Shown one piece after another: positions 36,701 to 48,000 of a stretch of DNA of 64,000 nt (positions are counted from its first letter, which is position 1; the number at the start of each line of letters is the position of its first letter). The notes beneath the pieces were generated by a model that worked only from the letters and a program-made list of their open reading frames with translations, was not told where the DNA came from and ran no database searches. The DNA is taken from the NCBI RefSeq assembly GCF_023343835.1, contig NC_064449.1, positions 4,625,778 to 4,689,777 on the forward strand, read 5' to 3'. The position numbers were made by a program, and so were the translations under genes. This DNA comes from Lagopus muta (Eukaryota; Chordata; Aves; Galliformes; Phasianidae).

Positions 36701-39700
36701 TAATAGTTTATTCTGTGGCCTTTTTGCAGTTATTCAGAAGGTGCTCAGCTGCAAAGCTCCTGCTGGTCTGAGCACCTTTGCCCTATTGACAGTGGACAGA
36801 AATAACTTCTCTGCCCGCATTGCCAGGCAATGCAATGAACAGAGTCCAGAATGCTGGTGGTGATCAACAGAGCTTCACAGACAGAGGCAGGCTCTGCGTG
36901 TTACACAGATCCAGAGGAAAGTGACAAGTTGGAATCACAGTGATTTGGTTGGATATAGGCTATACTCAACTGCACTCAGGCCACAGAGCTGTAGACTCAG
37001 TAGAAGCAGGAGCATGGTATACAGCTGTGGATGCACAGATGGTTCTTTCAGCATCTCTAGGACATTCATTATTTTGGTGCCTTTTGTTACAGCCTTTTCC
37101 TTCATCATGTCATCAAGTTCTGTGTGATAATTGTCTTCTCCCCAGAGCTGCTTCATGGCTACAGAAGGGACAGAATGAAGCATATTCTCCCATCATCTGA
37201 TGTACTGATCACTTACAGTTGAGTCCGTGCCTTGATTCATCAGTCACTGAGAAAAGAACTAGAACGTCACTTACTGGAACCTGCTGAGACTCTAAAATGT
37301 TACCTTACCTTTCAAGCAACCATCCTTGTCTCCTTTTTGCAGAAAGAGGTATGGAGGAGACTCGGGAAAGAAGGGCAAAAAGAGCAGTTGGATCAATGCC
37401 ACAAGCCCAGAAAAGGACAGTAGCACATTCCACATGTCTTCAGTTCCTAAAAGATCTCTGCAAAGGCATACAAGAGTGGATTTATAGTCCAGTAGAATTA
37501 CTTTTTATAACTAGTTTGTTATTTTCTGGATCCTAGACTAGCAAACTATATATACATATAACTGTAAAGAATAAATCGAAATAAAATATACCTAGACTAG
37601 GGAAAGAAAAAAAGCCTGATATCTCAGTTCTACTGCAAGGCTGAGATTTTTCTTGTAATTTGAGGTTTTTTTTCCTAAACATCAGTGGAGTTTGAATATT
37701 CTCACAACAGATCTCTGAACAAATACAGTAATTCTGCTTGAGGATATCATGAAATCAGCAGAGAAAATCTCAGGTCTCAGGGGCCTGTTAAGCTTGAATG
37801 TGTATATATATATATATATTCAATATATATAAATTGTTCTTAACACTGCACCTTCAAAGATGGATTTAATCTTTCCTCAAGAGAAGTGTCTTCCTCTCCT
37901 CAGTGACTGACAAGGGAACCTCAGTGACTGGCATGGGGCAGCTGTTTCCTTTTTGGCAGCAATAGTTAAGCAAAGTACAACCCCCCCTTCTGTGTGTGTC
38001 TGTTTCTAGGACTGGACTTCCCTGACACACAGAAGACAAATAGAAAATAGGACCAGAAGGAGCAGCGCAAGTACCGTAATCCAAGAACTCTTGCTACAGC
38101 TTTTCCTAGTGCAAGAAACACCGTGGAGGTCACATTTACAAAGCCACGCATCTTCTTAGGTGAGATCTCTCCTGCATACTGAACATGGGCATTCAGATAT
38201 ATTCCTAAAAAGAAGACAAAGGAGAACTGAAGTTACAGAAAACGAGAGAGTCCCTTCTCATTTCACCTGCTCCGCAGTAAGTACTGGGAAAACGTACATC
38301 CTACTAAGCTAGCCCATCTGATATCTTCCTCAGTAAGAGCTCTTGAAGGCAAAGGAGAGCTCATCATCATAATGTCCCTGCCCTCTGAACACACTGCACT
38401 TTGCAATAGGCTTGAGCAGTCTGCTGCCTCAACATGCAATGTGATCTTCTTACCTTTTCCCAATCTGTTCCTTGTTCCACTGGGGTTACTGTGCATGCCT
38501 GGGTACTCCTAGCAGGAAGATTTCTGTATCCACCCCTAAGAATTCACGTTAACATGGAATAGTGGGGAGTCCTACCAGAACAGATGCCCTCGAGGAAGCG
38601 CCCAATCAGGATCATCTCAAAGGATTTGGCTCTCCTACTGAAGCCTGTGTTCAATGTGGCTATTATTAGGACCACATCATTGATTAGCAGACATTTCTTC
38701 CTACAACAGCAAAAACATGTTAGTATGATCCACATTTTCTTCTTCATCATTAACTAATTTCTGCTTGTTCTTGTCTTGATTTATAGACTAAGCCATGTTC
38801 ATTTTAAACTCCATTGCTTATTGGGCAACGATCTCTGATTATGAAAAGGCATGATGTTCTCCCAGAAGGGTGGAAAGGGAGAAGTTAGGCTTCTCTTTTC
38901 TATGCTAGTATCATGTGAACACACTATGAGACTGAAAGAAATTCCTGCAAGGCAGAGACTGATAAGGAATGGTCTTCTTCACTTCTTTCCTTCCGGTCAG
39001 AACTCCCATCCTGAACACTGCAGTTGTCACCTGAACTAGGCACATCCAGCCTTATGGAGACCTAGATTCATTGTCCACCTTCACCCAGAGAGTTTTGGCT
39101 TTGTCCTTTATGGTCACACTCGAAAAGATGGTTCTGAATGTGGTTTGACAGACTTCTACTTGCCTTCGATGAAACTGTGACTGTCCTTACAGATGAATGA
39201 ACCTGCATGTTTTGTAAGAGCTGCAATCAAATTATTGTCAGGCTCCCTAGGCATTATTGCTCAGTAAAGTCATTGCAGAGAATGATTCCTCACTAACATT
39301 TCAGCAAAAATATAGGAATTATACGGCACAAAACCCAGTGAAAATGGGATCAGAAACAGTCACATGTTCTCATCTCTCTAGTGTACCCAGGTCTAGATAC
39401 ACATGCTGAGCAGAGCTAACGCTGCACCGAGAGGGGGCAGTGAAAATTCTGGCAATCACTGTGCTAGGTGAGTGAGGTTTAATTGCCTCCCTTGTGGCAC
39501 CATTAGTGAAATGCTGGGAGATATACTTACTTTCCATATTTTGCAGCCAGGTACCCACTACACAGAGACCCTATCATTCCCCCTATGCAGTATGTAGACA
39601 CAATGAAGGACCAAAATAATGTGAGAGTCTCTTGATGCAGCGGTGAACCGTATCGCTCCAGCCAGGTTTCATTGATAAACTTCTGAATGTACTGGGACAG

Positions 39701-41373
39701 AAAAAAAAAAAAGGTTGTATTCCTCTGAGACACTGATCACAGTGATTCTTCTTTATGCTTACAACTTAAAAAAAAATAAAATAAAATAAAAAAAGATTAA
39801 TAGTTATTATACAAATCAAGGATATAGGGCTTTTGTTTGCAAATTAGTGTCTATATGAGCCACAAATCCACTAAAATACAGTTTATTGCCTGTTCATATG
39901 TTGGCTGTAAGCAGCTGCTTGGTCATTAGCACTGTGAGCAATGGAGTCTGCTAAGGAAGGAAAGCTGTTACTGTCCTGACACTGAAAATAGCTGCTACTT
40001 TATTTTCTATGTTCCGCCCATTCAACTACAGATCACAGCAGGTACACTGCATGTTTTCCAGTTTTCTCAGCTTTTCTAGCACTCAGTGGGAAGCTGTCTT
40101 TGCAGTACAGCTCCTAACACTTACACACTACTTTGTGCTTTGATACTGGACAGTAAGGGTTGGGAAGGGGCTGGGAATAAACTCATGTAGTAACGTGTAA
40201 GAGGAAATGTAGAGCATCTTCAAAATATAAACACAAAACAAACAAACAAACAGTTACAGAAACCAAAACCAAGCCAAAACAGACAAACAAAGAGAAAAAA
40301 AAAAACAGTTACAAATACGATTTTATGAAAGGTTTTCTTACCGGAGAAGCATAATTGATCACAGTCATCTGAAAGCCACCCAAGTGGGTTCCACCAATTC
40401 CTAGCACCAAAATCATCAGCAAGAGCTTGCGGTATTGAACCTGCCAAAGATGATAAAACACATCCAAAGTTCCTGAGCCCAGCAAGGCCTACAGAACCAC
40501 GAGTTAATTCATGAGATCTTACATCTTTCCATTTCCATGATTAAAAAGCCTTAATCATCGTCATCACAAAACAAAATCAAAACCAACCAAAGAAAAAGAA
40601 AAGCAGAAAAAAATCATTTCCTGAACATTAACAGCCTGGAATATTAACAGCCTAGAAAGCAGTCTATAATTCCTTCAGTTTTGTCAGCCACAGAATTTTA
40701 ATCATAAATAGAAGTGATAAATCATAAAAATCCATGACAGCCTTTATCAGCAGCTTGTGTTTGCTTTTGGATTGGTACGACTACAGCTTTCACGATTCCC
40801 TTTTTTCCTTTGATTCTCAGACACTTTGCTCACCTGTTTCCTGGGATTGATCAAGTTCACTCTCTTAAAACTCTTATTTAAAAAAAAAGTATCATCCCCA
40901 TAGGAATCTGCATTTTCAGAGCTCCTACTTGAATGACTCCTATGTTGTCTATGATGTACACTGAATTTTAGAGCACTCTTCACAAGCACGTATGTTTTCA
41001 GACATTTAATCAGGTCATACTCTAAGCAGGTGAATATCTGCAAACGTCTTGGAGAGTGCGTGGCAGTAGAGTAGAATGCTTTTTTCTTTTTCTTCTTTTC
41101 TATAATACCGTTTTCCCTGTTTTCCTCATTCCTGCTTTCCCACATCCTCTCTTAAACCTCACTTTTGCACTTGCAGTACATTTTCTGCACGTGCTGTGGG
41201 TCAGTATTATTGCTGAGTCAGTGTTGTCCCCAGCATGTACTCCGTTCTTTTCTGTTACAGTAAAGACTGCTTGATTCCCTATGCTGCAATCTTCAAAGAT
41301 CCTGCTGCTGTCAGTGGCTGGGCTAGAAGACAAGATGTTGGATACTCACCAGCTCTGAGAGGAAACCAGCCAT
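33759..41373 (-). CDS. Gene D: SLC2A11-like transporter with altered sugar site, 12 exons
   Basis: Predicted 499-residue, 12-helix membrane protein. Exons in order: 41350-41373, 40342-40440, 39531-39691, 38576-38700, 38075-38204, 37309-37457, 36971-37158, 36455-36565, 35784-35885, 35182-35257, 34281-34408, 33759-33965. Exon 1 encodes MAGFLSEL. Scaffold motifs are present: LGIGG, NETW, KYGKK, EISPKKMRG, DRFGRR, EIF..SARPSAF, PETKGKS and C-terminal TKL. The binding-site positions differ from GLUT1/GLUT5: helix 1 QYG is LGG (residue 29), the helix 5 glutamine is arginine (residue 175), and helix 7 GVNA is GLSA (residue 291). PESPR is PESPP. Splice sites and frame are all intact, so this looks like a conserved gene under changed constraint rather than a pseudogene. 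It may carry a different substrate or have a non-transport role. That is inference. Confidence 0.88.
37799..37820. repeat. Short (TA)n microsatellite
   Basis: A short run of alternating TA, followed a few bases later by a second AT-rich piece, inside intron 5 of gene D. Confidence 0.8.
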
Positions 41374-44300
41374 CTCCTCTTGAATACCTGCCTGCTCTGG
41401 GAGCCCTTGTCAAGTCAGTCGGATGAGTGATGTTTCCTATGCTTAGATTATAACAAGTTGGGATCATAGCACCGAAGTTAAATTCTAACTACATGGCTTC
41501 TAGTGAATTATGTCCTCCTCCATCACTGGCCAGGATCTCTTCTTGCTGGTTTAATAATTCCAAGACTCAGATATGCCACGTTGATTACAACATCAGTAAA
41601 TGTTTATCTTTGTATTGGGAGCGCTCCCCTTTACTTGCATTGCTAAAACGAATGTGGGTTTCTGCTTGGTGGGGATCAGGTGTTGGCGTCTTTCCTTCAG
41701 GACAGCAGGTTCTCTAGGCAGGGATTTCCTCCTCTCCACTCTACTACAAAGTTAACCCACTTAGTACAGCAGCTGGGCTGTGCTGCCTGATTTCCTGCGT
41801 GCTGCAAGATTTTCAGTCAGTGAAAGTGATTTGAGCAGCTTCCCAGTGCAGGACATAAAGTATTTGAATATTGGCATGGAGGAGGAGCCTTGGTCCTTGC
41901 TAACACCCAGATGGCCTTGCTTTTTCCAGAACTACACAGAAACCTCTCTATTCCCACTTTGTAACAGTGGACGTGGCCTGGTGTGTGCCTGTTCTGGTTT
42001 GGGAGTTGATTTTAAGAAAATTTTTCACTTTGAAAAGATTGTTTTGAACAAAAGGCTTTCTCCTTCAGGCTTCTACTCATATTCTACACTAAATACAGCT
42101 CCACATTTAGCACTGCATTGGTAGTGCCTTGAGGGGAGGTGGGAAGGGGAGGCTGTGGCTTTAAAGGAGACAGGAGCTTTGCTCAGGAGCACGGTGGAAG
42201 GGTTGCATCCATCCCAAAGTTTGCCTTTTCCCTGACAGTGTCTGGTAGCTCGGCAGCACTGAGCCTGCTGTGTTATGCTGACATCCCAATCACTCCGTCT
42301 CCACACCTTCTTGCCTGGGAGTCTTGTAGCACATCAGTGCACTGGAAGAATTTAAGCTGAATTCTTCTTTCCACATCATGAGATCTTCATTACTTTCACA
42401 TCAGCTGTAGTTATGCATTTTCCTTCACCTTCTCCTCTTAGCATGGGCTCCTCAAATGTTCTTGGTTGTAAAACCCCAGAATCCACCCTTCTCTTCCATT
42501 ATTATTGCCGGGCTCTCTGTCTTTATTTAGATTTTCTCGTGCTTCTTACAAATTCTTACTCTCAAACTCCAGTCACATTCACACGGCCCTCCTTCAGCTG
42601 ATGATTTTTGCTGCCACAGAGAAGTGCAGTCAGATGGCACAGCTGCCCACTGGCCTCTCCAATCCCCTGCTGGAAGGGATGCAGATCCACCTCCTAGCAT
42701 CACACCAGGACTGTACCCAGCAGAGTATCCCAGGTCTGGCAGGTCTGGCAGGCACAGATTACAGCATCTGGTTGAACTAACTGTCCCCAGCAGAGCCTTG
42801 TCCTTCTTCCTCTCACTGTCTATATTTCTTTCAGAATACTCACACATACTCTCCTATGGAAGAAGGAATGAGCCTTTTCACCTAAGATTAGTTCTTGTTC
42901 CAGACTTGATATACTTCTGTGATCCTAGAAATCAAATAGATACAGTGCTGATTCACAAGCACTCATTTAACCTTTATTCACCATACAAGCGAGTTCAAGG
43001 CAGCATTAATAATTAACCATGCTTCCCCTTGTACAGACAGTACTTAATAGTAGGGGGGAAGAAGGGGAAAAGTCAGGCATGGTGAGCAAGATCGCACTGT
43101 AGAAAGATGCATGTGAGAAATGAGTTTTCAGTCTCTTTTAGAACACAAAAACCCTCCTTGTCGCAAACCAGTAAGGCTGAGAAATACCAGACCAAGTTAA
43201 GACATTACCTAATAGTTTCTCTTCAAAGATACAGACAGCAGCTTCCCCAGACCTCCTGCTCCACTATGGGCCTCTCCTGGGCTGTAGGGAACTTCTGCTC
43301 AGCATCTGGAGCACCTCCTGCCTTCCTTCTGCACTGACCTTGATAGCTGCAGGTCTGTTTCTGTCATATTTTCTCACTCCTCTCTCCAAGCTGCTGTTGT
43401 GCAGCATTTTTACCCTTCTTAAATCTACTGTCACTAAGGCATCATCTGCATTGCTCAGTGTCACTGTTCTGGCTAGCAGCAGGTCTCTTTTCTAACTTGG
43501 GGCAGCTTTTGGGCTCACAGAGGCTACTCCTGCAGCCCCCCTGCTATCAAAAGCATGTCATGTAAACCTAATACAGCTGTGAAGGCCACTGCTTTTGGTA
43601 TTAGCTCCTCGCACTGCTACAGATATTGCTAGGCCCTGACTCTTTAATCAGTGAATGCCAAACACCAGCGTGATCATTGGGATGTGTTTGCCAAGTTGCT
43701 GCATTTTTATTTTCTTGTCAGCAAACTGCAAAGCACAACAAGCAAAAGTGTTTCATGTTGTAAAGCAATGAATAGAAAAAGCGAGGTCCTTTTCCCATAC
43801 TTTGTAGTGAGAATTGGAGTATTTAGAGACCTAGAGAGATGAGCAGATGCTCAGACACAGGTTGGGCTCTCTAGCAGAGGCACCACTCTTTGTTTCATCA
43901 AGACCAGAGACGTGGGAACTGAATCCCATTGAAACTCAGTATTCCTTCTCTCTGACATGAAACAACTCCAGGCTGAAGGCATGCTCCAGTGTCATTGCTA
44001 ATGGTGTAGGAGAACCCAGCCCACAGTGGATTAGCCTAGTAAGGGTTTCCTGCATGTCTGCTTTCTTTGCTCATGCTTTCTTTCAGTGGTGGTCTATCCT
44101 TCTAAGTCCAAGTAGAAGAATCTCAGAAATCTAAATAATGTACCGATTTGGGTAGAGATGGCAGGTTATATTGGATGCTTCTCTAACACAGTGTTTCCTT
44201 TACTTCTTTACACTTTCCTCATTCAGATGCAGCAATGATTTCCCTCCAAAAAGCTAAAAAAAAAAAAAAAAATAGATTAAAAGAAACCTGCAGCTCACAG

Positions 44301-44649
44301 AAACCTGGTCACAAGCAGCTCAAGAAAGTCCTCGTTGACCCAGAACTGCATGCTTGCTCTCAAGTCTAATTGCAAGAGGGGAAACCAATGTAGCAATGAT
44401 GTCCTCTGAAAGGAATGGTGCTCTTCTTTCACTGGTTCAAAGAGCAAAACACTTTGTCTGGATTGAGTCTCTTCTCTTGTAAGCTCAGCAGCACCATCTT
44501 GTAAATAGTAGCAAGTAATTTTGATGTGAAAGCCTCTGTCCAGCAATATGGGAGTCCGGGTTTTGATAGAAAAAGTAGCTGATCCTGTGTTTTCAGTTTA
44601 TACAGATGCTAACTTGCAGAGAGTGAATATATTCTTTCTTTACTCCCTG
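41374..44649. other. Intergenic D-E spacer
   Basis: No SLC2A exon relics, CR1 tails or convincing coding frames. Immediately upstream of the gene D start there is weak similarity (GTTAAATTCTAACTACATGG region) to the block conserved upstream of B and C. The rest is unassigned. Confidence 0.45.
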
Positions 44650-44811
44650 TCTTCCTTCCTTCCTTCCTTCCTTCCTTCCTTCCTTCCTTCCTTCCTTCCT
44701 TCCTTCCTTCCTTCCTTCCTTCCTTCCTTCCTGCCTGCCTTCCTGCCTTCCTGCCTTCCTCCCTCCCTCCCTCTCCCCTCCCCTTCACCCCCTTCCTTCC
44801 TTCCTTCCTTG
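44650..44811. repeat. (TTCC)n tetranucleotide microsatellite
   Basis: About 80 bases of perfect CTTC/TTCC repeat (44651-44731), then about 80 bases of interrupted TGCC, CTCC and TTCC units. The plus strand is almost all pyrimidine. It sits about 190 bases past the stop codon of gene E. Confidence 0.97.
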
Positions 44812-44893
44812 AGCATTTAATTCAGTTCATATTTCAGCAGTTGGAGAGAACCACCGAGGTCATCCTGCACCCTGCACAGCAGGCCTCTACTTT

Positions 44894-44899
44894 TTTAAT
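44894..44899 (-). promoter_or_regulatory. Candidate poly(A) signal of gene E
   Basis: Sense-strand ATTAAA, the commonest variant hexamer, about 105 bases past the gene E stop codon and upstream of the TTCC microsatellite. Confidence 0.35.
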
Positions 44900-45000
44900 T
44901 CACATTTGTACTGTCTGGGAGCAATAGGATCTTTTTTGTTTAGTGAGGCTTCTGGCACAACAGTAATAAAAGAACAGAATACGGAGTGGAAAGTTTGTCA

Positions 45001-48000
45001 CTAAAGTCTAGTAACAGTTGTCAGTGAGCAGTTGTTCTGCTGCAGGGCTGCCTGTCCCCTCTTTCTGCCGTAATTCAGGCGGTTGAACTCCTCCATGATC
45101 TGCAGCATGCTCTTTCCTTTGGTCTCCGGCACTACCAGGTAGACAAAGATGGCCATGGACAGACAGTATGCCAGGAAAATGATGAAACAAAAACTACCCA
45201 GGCCTTCCTGTGGGAAAAGAAAGAGGGAAAATAAGTTCATAGAACTGATCTAAAAGTCTTTCTCTTATGATATGGTGTTCCTATTTTTGTATTAAATGAA
45301 ACACTTGGCCAGGGACTTAGCTGATGTAAACCTTGCTTGCTGCCACTTTTGGACCAGCACTGAGGTTAAGGTGAACTAATTCTCTGTTCCTGCTGTAAGG
45401 AGAGAAGCTGTATGATCCGCAGATGTTGAATCTCACTACTTGACAATTCACAGAGGTGCTGAGCTGCATTTCAGTCACTTTTCCTTCCCAATGTGTGTTA
45501 GCTCTGTCCCTCCTTGCACAGTTCCCAGACTGCACAGGCTTCAGTTTCCCTGCTGCTTCTTAGTGCTGGGTGGATCCATTTTCACATTAAACATAAAGGA
45601 GATGCAACTATAGGGCAAAGAGGGAAAAGAAGGGAGCCCCTTGTGACATTCAGATGATTTCTGACTGTGTCGGTGTCCCTGCCACCCTTTCCATGTTTTC
45701 CAGTGTTACTCTGTGTACAGTTAGCAGCATTTTGTGGTTCTACTACACTTCCATTACACCTCTGGGTAAAAAGCAAAAGGCCATCCAAACTATGGTTAAC
45801 CCCAGCTGTCTGTTGCACAAAGGTCTGGAAAAGGGAAGTAATCTCTGGGGTCAAGAAAAATCTAACCTCCAAACAGAAAATTTCAAAACACCTTGGTTTG
45901 CTTACCACGATGAAAGGGAACAAAAGTCCAAGAAAGAAGAGCTGGATCCAGTTTGTAGCTCCATTAAAAGCATAAGCAGCTGGTCTGTATGACTGAATAA
46001 ATATTTCTGTGGGTAGGGGGCATAATACTCCAGCTGAAAAAGTGTTGGAGAAAAAAGAAAAAAAGTAGAAAATTTGCCAGATGTTTCTGTAACTCACACT
46101 TCATATGGCTGTAGAAATTGATGGTTTCATCTGACCCAGGCATGTTTGAAATGCTGCTTGGTTCTTCAGGAGAAAGACAAGTAGGAATGCAGTATGAAAG
46201 GAAGCTCTAACTCCTACCACAGTATGGAGTGCTGTAGAACTGGGAACATCTACCCCTCACTGAAGAGCAAGGATTCATGCTGTATGACAGCTGTGCCTCT
46301 CCTAAGAGTTGTGAGGAAGAGTTGTGATGCTGTGAGGAAGCCAGGGTATATGAAAACATTCCAGTATAAAACACCAACCTGGCCCGAGTCCGAAGCTCAT
46401 GATGAAGATAAAAATGAGTGCAGCGGAGCAATATGGTATCCAGGAGAAATAATCCTATGATGGGAAACAAAAATCAAATCAGAAATAAAAATTTCATTAA
46501 TCCAAGTCTATTAGAAACAGGGTCAATCTTCATTATTACATAGTATTACATACATCTGTGTTCTCAACTTCCACACACTTCTCAAGGAGACAGTGTTGGC
46601 AGTGATCACACTTGTAGAAAGCTATTGACTTAAATCTGCACATACATGGCTGGAAACAGACCACTGTTAGTATGATGGTTGGCTGCAACAATACTTCTAC
46701 TTCAGCTAAAAAGTTTTTTGGGGAAAGGAAAATAGTATTGATGTCTGCCATGTAACAGAACACGAAGATGTGACACTTGGCTCAGATGCATAAGTGAGGT
46801 CTTACCTGTAGAGCAAGCGTGACAGTGAGAAGTCCTAAGGCCAAGGCCATAGCAGCGTAGGTTTTCCATAGCAGTGCCTTCCTCCCAGCACGGTCCACGA
46901 GGAAGCCCTGCAAACAGGAGCACCTGCTGTCAGCGCTCAGGACAGGTCCCACAGGGGTGGAGAAGCTGCTCAGCAGCTGCCTTCAGCAGCCAGGCAGGGA
47001 TCTGCAGGGTGCTGGCCCTAGGAAGTGCCCCCTGCTTGTCCTACTGGCAAGTGAGATGGTGCTGTGTGATCAGCACAAAGTACTCCTGTTGGTTCACTGA
47101 AGGGAGCTGTTGCTGGATCTCCATTTGCAGTAGTTTCTAAAGGTTGAAATGAAACAGGCACTGCAGCAGAATGAAATTCAGCTGACGATCCACTTACACA
47201 CAGAGCTGTGGTGAGGATCTCAGTGATCCCAACTCCCAGGGAGACGTAGCGGGTTTGGGCAGGGGAGAGTCCAACTTGTAGGAAGACGTTGTATGCATAA
47301 AAGTAAACCTGGAAAGAATAGAAATGTGTGAAGGCTGCACCCATGTGATCACGTGTATTACACCAGCTTCTGCCTTTTTTGGCAGATAACAACTAATTAG
47401 GGCTTAAGTAAAGAGAAAACATTCTTGATTTTGGCAACGACTCCTCAGTGTTTTTATGAAGCTCATCTGTGGAGATAAGCTTTTACTAGCAGCTCTGCTT
47501 CTAAGTAACAAAGACAAACTTACCTTTTTCTTTTTACTTTCAGCACTAGCTTTTGTCACATGTTACAGGTTGTAATTCCATCCAGCATCCTTTCACAAGT
47601 TTTAGTGTCTCATGTGCAAGACACAGAGCACATACAAGTTTTGACAGTACTTACTAAGCAATTGGCTTAAATGAACATCGTGTATCATCTTTAAAACTTT
47701 GCAGTGATTCTGATAGTCACCATTTTTCTGCGTGTAAATATTCCTAACACATAAGAAATTGCATTTTAGCATTGTAACCCTTGCTAAACCACAGTTCTCA
47801 ACTTATCTTAGCTCCCAGACTTCCATGGGAATGATTTATAACAAATGCTAACAACTTCCCACCTTACAGCCACTGCTCCAATTAGCATTTTACTCATTGC
47901 AGAAGACTTCTTGCCAAGAAACTGTAAACAGTGTACAAAGCAGAGAAAAGTAGCACGCGTACCACATTGACTCCGATCAACTGCATGCATGAGGAGACAA

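Noticed and set aside
44548-44820. Plus-strand frame of repeated FLPS residues
   Set aside because: It is the TTCC microsatellite read as protein.
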